A stretch of 64,000 nt of DNA from Acidimicrobiia bacterium. GTDB lineage: Bacteria > Actinomycetota > Acidimicrobiia > IMCC26256 > JAGNEX01. The stretch is taken from NCBI GenBank assembly GCA_020637365.1, contig JACJWE010000002.1, positions 310,001 to 374,000 of the forward strand, read 5' to 3'. The notes under the pieces are model-generated. The model did not search any database, was not told the origin of the DNA, and worked only from the letters and a program-made list of their open reading frames with translations. The translations under genes were made by a program, and so were the position numbers. Below are positions 54,188 to 61,353 of this stretch, piece by piece. Every line of letters begins with the position of its first letter. Positions within the stretch are counted from its first letter, which is position 1.

Positions 54188-55069
54188 GTGGTTCGGTTTG
54201 GGGCACTACCAGGTTTGATGGTTGCCGGTTTGTTGTGGGCGGCACCGGCCTCCGGAACGTCCAACGTCATCAACGATGCGTCGGGCGCCGCGCCCATCAC
54301 CGATGTGACGCCGCCCGGTCACGTGGCTGAAGTGTCGACGGCCGCGGATTATCTCGATGAGATTGGGCTGTTGGAAGAGCCGTGGCTTGCCTATCCGGGA
54401 TTGTCCGCCGACTCCGACGGGGATGCTCGGCGTGACATAGCGGTCTCGGTGTCTCGGCTACACAGCGGCGAATACGTCTTGGCTGTCCGGGGAACCGATT
54501 TTGAAAACCTGTGGACCGGGCCCCTGTCTTTCGAGCAGGCGGTCGTGAACTACTTCTCCCACACGACCGAGCTTGTCAACGTAGCAACAGCGGCGCTCAG
54601 CGCTGCTCGGGTACCCGTTGACGCAGCGGTGACGGTGGTGGGGCACAGCCTCGGTGGCATGGTGGGCGTCAATCTCGCTCAACTCGACGCCAGCGAACCC
54701 GATCGGGTTCCGGGTGTCATCACCGATGTCCTGGCATCCGCAGCGCCCGTCCAGCACATGTCGACGGGAAATGCGTCGGTTTTGGTGATTGAGAACGACT
54801 CTGATGGGATTCCTCGGCTGGACGATCTCGTTGCGTGGCGGCGTCCACCGATGTTGTTCGTCGCGTTCCGTAACGATCGTTCGCAACCGCCCCAGGCACA
54901 GCATCAACATGAGGTCTATCAGCGTCGGATGCGCGCTCTTACCGCTGAACATGACCTTGGTCAGTTCCGGGGAGATCCCGCCGGAGCCGCCGCGTGGCTG
55001 CAGGCGTGGGACGTCCGCTATGTCAGTCCCGGTGTGGAGTGGACGCGGTGGTACCGCGCTGACTTCTAG
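54188..55069 (+). CDS. Secreted lipase-like alpha/beta hydrolase (class 3 lipase type)
   Basis: GTG at 54188 is chosen because GGGGAGG lies 6 bases upstream. 293 residues with a signal peptide (LPGLMVAGLLWAAPASG, 7-23). The nucleophile elbow is VVGHSLGGMVG with Ser154; the oxyanion-side segment YVLAVRGTDFENLW and acid candidate in VLVIENDSDGIPRLDD follow the class 3 lipase/DUF2974-like plan, with a histidine possibly in the tail. Secreted ester hydrolase; natural substrate unknown. Its end lies in a tandem repeat. Confidence 0.8.
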   Translation: MVRFGALPGLMVAGLLWAAPASGTSNVINDASGAAPITDVTPPGHVAEVSTAADYLDEIGLLEEPWLAYPGLSADSDGDARRDIAVSVSRLHSGEYVLAVRGTDFENLWTGPLSFEQAVVNYFSHTTELVNVATAALSAARVPVDAAVTVVGHSLGGMVGVNLAQLDASEPDRVPGVITDVLASAAPVQHMSTGNASVLVIENDSDGIPRLDDLVAWRRPPMLFVAFRNDRSQPPQAQHQHEVYQRRMRALTAEHDLGQFRGDPAGAAAWLQAWDVRYVSPGVEWTRWYRADF

Positions 55070-55140
55070 ATGGGCTGACTTCTAGATGGGCTGCTTAGGA
55101 GTCGGATCTGACTTCTAGATGGGCTGCTTAGGAGTCGGAT
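55059..55140. repeat. Nested 16/33-base tandem repeats after the lipase-like gene
   Basis: CTGACTTCTAGATGGG occurs at 55059, 55075 and 55108; the last two copies are each followed by CTGCTTAGGAGTCGGAT, making a 33-base unit repeated twice. The first copy contains the lipase stop codon, and the last contains the stop of the minus-strand small protein. Confidence 0.88.
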
Positions 55141-55289
55141 CCACCTTCGGCACCCGCCTTCTCCACGGCGTGCGCGTCGAGGGACGAACCGATCAGGGCC
55201 GACCACAACAGGCCGCCCAGCATCACCGCGATTGGTAGCCCCAACACCATAAGCAGGGCGATAATGATTCCACCGATGGCCTCTCCCAT
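55128..55289 (-). CDS. Small membrane protein
   Basis: 53 residues from an ATG at 55289 (an upstream TTG at 55322 would add 11). One long hydrophobic helix, EAIGGIIIALLMVLGLPIAV (about 3-22), continuing to MLGGLLWSALIGS, then a charged end. No family recognised. Lies just downstream of ridA on the same strand and could share its transcript. The stop codon falls in the tandem repeat, so the C-terminus may be variable. Confidence 0.6.
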   Translation of the reverse strand: MGEAIGGIIIALLMVLGLPIAVMLGGLLWSALIGSSLDAHAVEKAGAEGGSDS

Positions 55290-55337
55290 GGGCTGGGAGC
55301 CTAGTCGCCAGAACTTGGGCAACGCCCGTTCGACGGG

Positions 55338-55721
55338 TCAGCCAACCCAGGCCCACACTTCAATCTCTACCTGACCTCCGGCTGGCAGGGCGGCCACTTG
55401 GACCGTCGAACGGGCTGGCCGGTGACCGCCGAGACCCGACGCGTAGACCTCATTGACCTCGTTGAATGCCGCGAGGTCGGTGACGAAGATCGTCGTTTTG
55501 GCGATCGCTGTCACGTCCAGCCCGTGTTCGGCCAAGACTCCCGCAACAGTCTCCATCGCTCGAGCGGTTTGAGCGCCTGGACCTCCGTCGACCAGCGAAC
55601 CTGTCCGAGGGTCCATGCCGAGTTGGCCGCTCAGAATGAGCCAGGGTCCGACCCGTACCGCTGGCGAATATGGCCCGAGTGCGGGTGGGGTCACGGCACT
55701 TGTTTGTGGTTGTACAGACAT
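55338..55721 (-). CDS. RidA/YjgF family imine deaminase
   Basis: Hydrolyses reactive enamine/imine intermediates such as 2-aminoacrylate released by PLP enzymes; trimeric, cytoplasmic. 127 residues, the family's length. Segments PYSPAVRVGPWLILSGQLGMD, QTARAMETVAGVLAEHGLD and the catalytic arginine in RPARSTVQVAALP are present, as is VEIEVWAW. A TAGGGT box lies 6 bases before the ATG. Confidence 0.93.
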   Translation of the reverse strand: MSVQPQTSAVTPPALGPYSPAVRVGPWLILSGQLGMDPRTGSLVDGGPGAQTARAMETVAGVLAEHGLDVTAIAKTTIFVTDLAAFNEVNEVYASGLGGHRPARSTVQVAALPAGGQVEIEVWAWVG

Positions 55722-55727
55722 CTGCCC

Positions 55728-55733
55728 ACCCTA
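55728..55733 (-). promoter_or_regulatory. -10 element of ridA (leaderless-type start)
   Basis: TAGGGT on the minus strand ends 6 bases before the ATG at 55721; the intervening GGGCAG is not a typical ribosome-binding site. No clear -35 element. Confidence 0.45.
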
Positions 55734-55806
55734 CCGGCGTTCCAACTTGACATGAGACTGGGCGTACCCTGGCCGTGTCACCGTCGCGCACAGGAGGCGC
55801 CGTCAC

Positions 55807-56712
55807 ATGGATTGGTCACATCACCGCATATCTCGCCGGTCATTCGTCGTGGGTGCGCTCGGCGGTGCGTCGTTGCTTGGAGGAGCAAGCCTTCTCGCTG
55901 GCTGCGGCGACGACGATCCCGATGCGTCGTCGCAGAGCACAAACACCGGTTCGACCGGTGACAGCGTCTTTGGCGTTCGTTCCAGCACCGACCTAGCCGT
56001 CGGTGAGAACCGGGTTGCCTTTGGGATCGTTTCCCAGAAGGACAACGCCGTCACCGAAATATCGGCCGGCACGGTCAAGGTTGCCTTCGCATATGACGGA
56101 GGGGAACGTGGAAACTTCATCGACGCCACCCTCCGCGATCAGGGGCTGGGCGGGCGCGGGCTGTTCACCGTGCCGTTCGATTTTGATCGTTCCGGCATTT
56201 GGGACATGGCGATCGATTTGGATGGCAGCGAGCTCGCCGAGCCGCTGACCTGGCAGATCGCCGACAAGTACGCCGTTGTGGCACCGGGCGACAAGGCGCC
56301 AACCGCCCAGAGCCCGACCGTGACGGATCCGATGGATGTCGATCCGTTGTGCACCAGGGACCCGGCGTGTGACTTCCACAGCGACAATCTCGCCGATGTT
56401 ATCGGCGCCGGGAAACCGGTGGTGGTGTTGTTTGCGACGCCAGCGCTTTGCCAGACGCGATTCTGTGGACCGGTCCTCGATCTCATGGTCGAGATACAAC
56501 CCGACTTTGCCGATTCTGTTCTGCCGGTCCACGTCGAGATCTACTCGGGCCCCGCACTCGATGACCCGATTGTCCCGACGGTCGAGGACTGGGGTTTACC
56601 CAGCGAGCCTTGGATGTTTGCCGTCGATGGGGACGGGATCATTCGGTCGCGCTTGGACGGGGCCTTTGATCGCAACGAAATCCGTGCGCTGTTCGAAAGC
56701 GTCGCCGTTTGA
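55807..56712 (+). CDS. Tat-exported lipoprotein with thioredoxin-like C-terminal domain
   Basis: 301 residues, AGGAGG 8 bases before the ATG. The N-terminus SRRSFVVGALGG (9-20) is a twin-arginine signal, ending in LLAGC (29-33), a lipobox, so the protein is folded in the cytoplasm, exported by Tat and lipid-anchored. The middle (about 55-160) is a beta-rich domain. The C-terminal half has CQTRFCGPVLDL (215-226): two cysteines four residues apart followed by glycine-proline, a redox-like site in a thioredoxin-type strand order ending PWMFAVDGDGIIRSRL. Substrate unknown. Confidence 0.85.
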   Translation: MDWSHHRISRRSFVVGALGGASLLGGASLLAGCGDDDPDASSQSTNTGSTGDSVFGVRSSTDLAVGENRVAFGIVSQKDNAVTEISAGTVKVAFAYDGGERGNFIDATLRDQGLGGRGLFTVPFDFDRSGIWDMAIDLDGSELAEPLTWQIADKYAVVAPGDKAPTAQSPTVTDPMDVDPLCTRDPACDFHSDNLADVIGAGKPVVVLFATPALCQTRFCGPVLDLMVEIQPDFADSVLPVHVEIYSGPALDDPIVPTVEDWGLPSEPWMFAVDGDGIIRSRLDGAFDRNEIRALFESVAV

Positions 56713-56779
56713 ATCCATCGCGGCGCGTTTTACCTACTCGCGTGCTCGTCGCGCAACGGTGTTCTCCGAACGCTCCAGG

Positions 56780-58129
56780 TCACCGGATCGGGCGTCGCCG
56801 CACCGACTGTTGATCGTCGTGGGTCGCGGGAAGTATCACTTCGACGCGGCCGCCGCCGCCTGCTCGGTTGCCGACGCTAACCGAGCCGCTCGCCTGTTCA
56901 GCGGTCCTTTTGACGATGTCGAGACCGAGCCCGGTTGAATCTCCTCCGCTGACGCCGCGCTCCAACGCGCGTTCAGGGTTGACAAACCCGGGGCCTTGGT
57001 CGGTGACGATCAAACGGATCTGTGATCGATCGTTGACGACTCGTACGGCGACCCCATAGCCGCACCCCTCAGGGGTGTGGGCAAAGACGTTTCCGATCAA
57101 CGCATCGAGCAGAGCGACGAGATCGCCTCGAGGCAACGCCACCGATGGCAGGTTGGGTTCGACGCGGTGCGCCCAGGGCCGCTCTTGGTCCTCGGCGAGA
57201 GGCTCCCAGAAAGTCAGGCGCTCCTCGATGACTTCACCCAGGTCCGACACCTCGGGCGCATCGGTTCTGCCAGCATTGCGGGCCTCGCGAATGACCTCGG
57301 TCAGGGTCGCCTCGACATGGCCGACGTCTTCCAAAAGTCGGGTGCGGGTCTCGTCATCTTCGACGCATTCGATATCGATATTGAGCGCCGTGAGCGGTGT
57401 TCGCAACCGGTGGCTGAGATCCGCCACCAGTTCGCGTTCGGCGACGAGGAGGTGACCAATTCGCTCGGTCATCTTGTTAAACACCGCCGCGGTTTCGGCA
57501 ATCTCGGCCGGTCCGCGCTCTTCGACCTTCACGTCGAGATCACCAAGACCGACCCGGTGGGCGGCCGCCGCCATGCTTTGGACCGGTTTGACCAGTGACA
57601 CGGCCAGGCGGTCGAGCAGAACGACGCCCAGCGCCAAGACGACCACCGCAACGACGGTCACGATCGCGAGTGCCCCACCGACACCTGACCAGAGCGAATC
57701 ACGGGTGACGAGGATCGCGCCGGAGACGTACTCGGTGGAGCCGGGGACGCGCAGCGACGCGACCACCCGGCGATCGGGTCCCACGTTCGCGGTAAATGTC
57801 TTGCCAGCCCTTGCAGCGATCAGCGTCTCGTCGTTGGCGATGTCAGCACCGATCCGCTGCGTTGGCAGGATGATCGATGTCGTATCCGCGCCGTGCTCCA
57901 CGACGATTGCACTGAGGGAGTCTTCGAGTTCCAAGAAGGTGGCAGCGGTCAGCCCGCGCGACGTAATCGCTTCAACGGATTCGAGCGCTACATCGATCGC
58001 GTCGCTCTCGGCATTGACCAACGATCGTTTGAAGGCGTTGTCGCGCGCCACGAGGAGCAGTGGCACAAAGAACGCGACGGTCACGGCGACCGCGGCCGTG
58101 GTCCCGATCAGGACCAGCTGCCGCCTCAA
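56780..58129 (-). CDS. Sensor histidine kinase
   Basis: 449 residues. Two membrane helices (about 7-27 and 152-174) flank an outside sensing domain with many acidic residues and no recognised fold. A HAMP domain follows (KPVQSMAAAAHRVGLGDLDV), then the phosphoacceptor histidine in ELVADLSHRLRTPLTALNID and the ATPase boxes: N (LIGNVFAHTPEG), G1 (VTDQGPGF) and G2 (STGLGLDIVKR). A short basic tail follows. Its start lies in the end of the regulator gene (ATGA-type overlap), so the pair is co-translated. Confidence 0.93.
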   Translation of the reverse strand: MRRQLVLIGTTAAVAVTVAFFVPLLLVARDNAFKRSLVNAESDAIDVALESVEAITSRGLTAATFLELEDSLSAIVVEHGADTTSIILPTQRIGADIANDETLIAARAGKTFTANVGPDRRVVASLRVPGSTEYVSGAILVTRDSLWSGVGGALAIVTVVAVVVLALGVVLLDRLAVSLVKPVQSMAAAAHRVGLGDLDVKVEERGPAEIAETAAVFNKMTERIGHLLVAERELVADLSHRLRTPLTALNIDIECVEDDETRTRLLEDVGHVEATLTEVIREARNAGRTDAPEVSDLGEVIEERLTFWEPLAEDQERPWAHRVEPNLPSVALPRGDLVALLDALIGNVFAHTPEGCGYGVAVRVVNDRSQIRLIVTDQGPGFVNPERALERGVSGGDSTGLGLDIVKRTAEQASGSVSVGNRAGGGGRVEVILPATHDDQQSVRRRPIR

Positions 58130-58815
58130 TCGACTTCGTCAGGATCCACCAAACGCACCCCGACGCCACGAACGGTTCGCAAAAAGCGGGGTTCCGCCGC
58201 GCTTTCGCCAAGTTTGCGACGCAGCCATGAGAGGTGAACGTCGACCGTTTTGTCAGCCCCGCCGTACGGCTGACGCCACACCCCGGCGAGGATCTCGCGC
58301 TTCGTGACGACCGTTCCCGCTCGAGCCGCGAGGTAGGCGAGGAGGTCGAACTCCTTGCGGGTGAGCTCAAGTTCATCCCCCGCGACGGTGGCTTGACGGG
58401 TCGCGGGGTCGATCCGGAGCGTCCCAACTACCAGTTCTGCAGACGCGTCGTCGGTCGATGTTCGGCGCAGAATCGCGCGAATCCGCGCATCGATCTGGGC
58501 CGCCGAGAAGGGCTTGACCACATAGTCGTCAGCGCCATCGTCGAGAATCCTGACGATCTCACCCTCTTCATCACGAGCGGTTGCGACCAGGATCGGGACG
58601 CTCGAAGTCGCACGAATCATCTTGACGACTTCGGATCCGTCGACATCGGGCAGGCCGAGATCCAAAATGACAACCTCGGGTCCGAACTCGACAACTTGCC
58701 GAATTCCGTCCATCCCACGGGACACAGAGCGAACTTCGTGTCCCCGTTGGGTCAGCATCCGCACAAGGGCTTCGCGGATTCGTTGGTCGTCTTCGATTAT
58801 CAGAAGTGATGGCAT
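58126..58815 (-). CDS. OmpR-family response regulator
   Basis: 229 residues, partner of the kinase downstream. Receiver with IIEDDQ, phosphorylation aspartate in VVILDLGLPDVDG, ATARD and DDYVVKPFS. Winged-helix domain with LELTRKEFDLLAYLAARAG and VDVHLSWLRRKLG, ending FLRTVRGVGVRL. The intergenic region upstream, shared with the anchored protein at 58929, holds an inverted repeat that this or another regulator could bind. Confidence 0.95.
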   Translation of the reverse strand: MPSLLIIEDDQRIREALVRMLTQRGHEVRSVSRGMDGIRQVVEFGPEVVILDLGLPDVDGSEVVKMIRATSSVPILVATARDEEGEIVRILDDGADDYVVKPFSAAQIDARIRAILRRTSTDDASAELVVGTLRIDPATRQATVAGDELELTRKEFDLLAYLAARAGTVVTKREILAGVWRQPYGGADKTVDVHLSWLRRKLGESAAEPRFLRTVRGVGVRLVDPDEVD

Positions 58816-58891
58816 CGGTGGGTCAGACTACGCGTCGGAGCATGTCGGTCGCTCCCTTGAGGGAATCTTAAATCCGATTTTGTAACGGCTT

Positions 58892-58919
58892 GTCACTGGA
58901 CGTGACCTCGATCGGTCAC
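58892..58919. promoter_or_regulatory. Inverted-repeat operator candidate
   Basis: GTGACC-TCGATC-GGTCAC is a perfect 6-base inverted repeat (58902-58919), and GTCAC-TGGAC-GTGAC overlaps it on the left (58892-58906). The right arm overlaps the -10 box of the plus-strand gene, a position suited to repression; the repeat also lies 77 bases upstream of the response-regulator start. Confidence 0.5.
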
Positions 58920-58922
58920 AAT
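58917..58922 (+). promoter_or_regulatory. -10-like element of the anchored protein gene
   Basis: CACAAT, 6 bases before the GTG at 58929, overlapping the right arm of the inverted repeat. Confidence 0.45.
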
Positions 58923-58928
58923 AGCTAC

Positions 58929-59945
58929 GTGAACAACTTGAGGTTCGTCGCTCTCTGGGGCGCGGCCGCGATTTTGGCCTTGGTGGCTGCGCACGTCGGT
59001 TTCGATGCTGCGGCCAGCAAGGTTGTCGCGTCTCCGCCACCGGACGTCGGCCAGGTACTTGCGGAAGGGTCTCAAGAGACCGCCACTGCGAGCCCTGCCG
59101 ATGTGGTGCCGCGCGCCAACGACGAGCCCGTGGTTCCTGACACCGCGTTTTCTGCGACCACCGGCAACGCTTCGGACCCGGTCATCAACTACACCCCGAC
59201 CTCCGCGCCTTCCGATTCCCTACCCCCGGCCTCTCAGGACGCTGGTTCCGGGACTGTTCCGAACACCGGTCTGGGTACTCAGAACACGGTGACTCCGGGA
59301 CCGGTACTGATCCCTCAAATTCCGGCCGGGGTTGACATTCCGACGATCTCGGTGCCGCCAGCGACCGCGCAAGAAGCCGTCAGCCGCGGTTCGACCGCGA
59401 CCACCACCCCCGCTGCGTCCGCAACGACCAAGCCGTCGACACCGCGTTCGTCGGTCACGACCGCGCCCACAGTGATCACGAGCCCCACAGCACCAGTGGT
59501 TTCTCCGCCGAGTACCCGGCCTACGGCGACCACTGCGGCGCCAGGTGCGACGGGGTCTACGACGGCGACAACGCCAGCGAGCACAACACCTCAGGCCACG
59601 ACTCAGCCGTCCTCGTCGTCAACGACGACGCAGCCTCCCAATCCGGGTGACGTCGATGTCGTATCGGTGGAAGTCCCCGAGGCCGAAGGCACCAACATCG
59701 CCGTGACGTCGTCGTCGGGAACCGGTCTCTTGACGGTGTTGTTGACCCAGAAGAACGGCGAGCGAATTGGCATCGCTGACATCCAGCGGACTGAAAGCAA
59801 CCTGATCATCATCGACGTCAACCAGAACCGTTACATCGTTGGGTACCAGTGGGACATGACCGCTGGCGTCTTGCGCATAACGGGCGTCCAATTCATCCCA
59901 GCACCGGCGACGCCTCAGTCTGAAGAAGCCACCAACGTGGAGTAG
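58929..59945 (+). CDS. Membrane-anchored protein with Thr/Pro-rich stalk
   Basis: 338 residues from the GTG at 58929. N-terminal helix (LRFVALWGAAAILALVAAHV, 4-23) and an extracytoplasmic chain of about 230 residues poor in hydrophobic order, very rich in Thr, Pro and Ser. The last 80 residues form a beta-rich domain (VVSVEVPEAEGTNIAV; LIIIDVNQNRYIVGYQWD) that does not match a family known to me. Divergent from a two-component system that could control it. Confidence 0.8.
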   Translation: MNNLRFVALWGAAAILALVAAHVGFDAAASKVVASPPPDVGQVLAEGSQETATASPADVVPRANDEPVVPDTAFSATTGNASDPVINYTPTSAPSDSLPPASQDAGSGTVPNTGLGTQNTVTPGPVLIPQIPAGVDIPTISVPPATAQEAVSRGSTATTTPAASATTKPSTPRSSVTTAPTVITSPTAPVVSPPSTRPTATTAAPGATGSTTATTPASTTPQATTQPSSSSTTTQPPNPGDVDVVSVEVPEAEGTNIAVTSSSGTGLLTVLLTQKNGERIGIADIQRTESNLIIIDVNQNRYIVGYQWDMTAGVLRITGVQFIPAPATPQSEEATNVE

Positions 59946-60014
59946 TGCGGGCGTTCAGGAGCCGGCGGGCGCTATTGCCGCTCGCTCAGCCACGGCAGCT
60001 TCTGTGACGACCAT

Positions 60015-60049
60015 ATGGAAAGCGGCGCCCTGAGGGCGCCGCTTTCCAT
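60015..60049 (+). terminator. Perfect hairpin after the Thr/Pro-rich gene
   Basis: A 16-base perfect stem (ATGGAAAGCGGCGCCC with its complement) around TGA. The stem includes AAAG/CTTT at its base, the only T run, which is followed by CCATGAG. Probable terminator of the gene ending at 59945. Confidence 0.65.
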
Positions 60050-60063
60050 GAGTGACATCATTC

Positions 60064-60107
60064 CCACTGGAGCTACTGCCACTGGGGCTGTTGCCACTGG
60101 GGCTGCC
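60064..60107. repeat. 15-base tandem repeat in the gap before the Fe-S genes
   Basis: CCACTGGAGCTACTG, CCACTGGGGCTGTTG and a third partial copy follow in register. The next 130 bases, to 60236, repeat GCTGAACCC-like segments but hold no gene I can support. Confidence 0.7.
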
Positions 60108-60236
60108 TTTGCCCCCTCCCGCAGTGCTGAACCCTTGACATCGTCAGGGCTGAATCCCAGCGCTCAACCCTTGGGGCTGAACCCGTAGAGCCGGGCGAGG
60201 ACTTATTGCAGAGCCCCATGAGCGCTCGACAGTGTG

Positions 60237-60557
60237 TTAGCTAAAGGATTGTCCGCAGCCGCAGGTGCGGTTGACGTTGGGGTTCGAAATAGCGAAACCC
60301 GATTCGTTCAAGCCTGTCTTGTAATCGAGCGTGGCGCCTTGGAGGTACTGGGCGCTTGCCGGGTCGACGATGACGCGAACATCGCCGTACTCCGCTGAGG
60401 TGTCATCATCGGCCGACTCGCCGTCAAAGAACATCTCGTAGCTCAATCCAGAGCATCCACCTGGACGAACCGCCACTCGCAATGCGAGCGCGGCATCGCC
60501 TTCGGCATCGATCAGTTCCTTTACCTTGGTCGCCGCAGCATCGGTAAGTGTGATCAT
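60237..60557 (-). CDS. A-type iron-sulfur cluster carrier (ErpA/IscA/HesB family)
   Basis: Delivers Fe-S clusters to apo-enzymes. 106 residues with the three ligand cysteines: Cys35 in PGGCSGLSYEM, and Cys99 and Cys101 in NRTCGCGQSF. ATLDYKTGLNESGFAISNPN is the conserved strand before them. Whether it is an IscA, ErpA or SufA cannot be told from sequence alone. Its ATG overlaps the stop of the regulator upstream as ATGA; GGAG lies 9 bases before it. Confidence 0.94.
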   Translation of the reverse strand: MITLTDAAATKVKELIDAEGDAALALRVAVRPGGCSGLSYEMFFDGESADDDTSAEYGDVRVIVDPASAQYLQGATLDYKTGLNESGFAISNPNVNRTCGCGQSFS

Positions 60558-61231
60558 GTTGCAATCTTCTCCAAAATTGTGACGGACTGAGTCTCGTCAG
60601 GGGCAACACAGACTTCGCAAACGGTATCCGCTTCAAGAACCAGCTGACCCGCATCGATTATTCGCAAACCGGAACCTTCTGCCAGGGCGTCGCAGAGACC
60701 TTGGTGAATTCCACAGACCAGCTCGGCGTGTTCGTCGGCTACGGGACGGTAGGGACAGCTCACAAAACCGACGACGGTACCCGCTTCGCCCTCGCGCACG
60801 ACCGTATGAAAGCCGACTTGTTCAAGCGCCTTGGTGAACCCTGAAACACCCTGGGCTGGTTCGAGACCTTCGATCAGGTCACGGCCAGCAGCCCTTGCTG
60901 CGTCTCCGTCGATGCCGTGGCTATCGGCGAGATCTGCGAGCACGCTCGCTAGCGTTCCGATCGGAGCTTCGGGCCAGACCGACATGATCGCCTGGGGATT
61001 GGCACGATACCGATGAAGTGGCCGACCGGGCTGACCCGTGTGGTGAGCCTCGAGAACCACCAAACCCGATTCGCGCATCTGATCCAGATGCGGACGGACA
61101 CTGTTTGGATGCAGACAGACTTTGTCTGCCAACTCTTGGACCGACCAACCACGGTCGGATTCGTTGAGGATACTGAAAAGGGTCCAACGCGTGTCGTCCG
61201 CCAACACTTTGAACAACTGCCGCTGGTCCAT
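60554..61231 (-). CDS. ArsR-type HTH regulator with C-terminal cysteines (SufR-like)
   Basis: 225 residues. Winged helix at the N-terminus (LADDTRWTLFSILNESDRGW and LADKVCLHPNSVRPHLDQMRESGLVVLE) and a longer effector domain containing SCPYRPVADEHAELVCGIHQGLC and DTVCEVCVAP, five cysteines that could bind an Fe-S cluster as in SufR. Coupled to the carrier gene and divergent from mrp, so likely a regulator of Fe-S cluster genes. The start at 61231 fits a promoter 6 bases upstream. Confidence 0.82.
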   Translation of the reverse strand: MDQRQLFKVLADDTRWTLFSILNESDRGWSVQELADKVCLHPNSVRPHLDQMRESGLVVLEAHHTGQPGRPLHRYRANPQAIMSVWPEAPIGTLASVLADLADSHGIDGDAARAAGRDLIEGLEPAQGVSGFTKALEQVGFHTVVREGEAGTVVGFVSCPYRPVADEHAELVCGIHQGLCDALAEGSGLRIIDAGQLVLEADTVCEVCVAPDETQSVTILEKIAT

Positions 61232-61237
61232 GGCTTG

Positions 61238-61267
61238 ACCGTACCCGCGCTTTACGCCTATTTTCAA
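61238..61267 (-). promoter_or_regulatory. Promoter of the SufR-like/Fe-S carrier operon
   Basis: TTGAAA (61267-61262), 18-base spacer and TACGGT (61243-61238) on the minus strand, ending 6 bases before the ATG at 61231. Best-formed promoter seen in the window and a leaderless-type start. Confidence 0.6.
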
Positions 61268-61353
61268 GGCAACTCCCGGTTTTAATGCGAGCGACACGCG
61301 CGCTGCCATACGGTTTCGAACCCATGGACAGTTGTGGTTCTGGAGACATGTCG

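Noticed and set aside
55747..55764. TTGACA with TACCCT on plus before the Tat lipoprotein
   Set aside because: Spacer is 12 bases, too short for a sigma-70 promoter.
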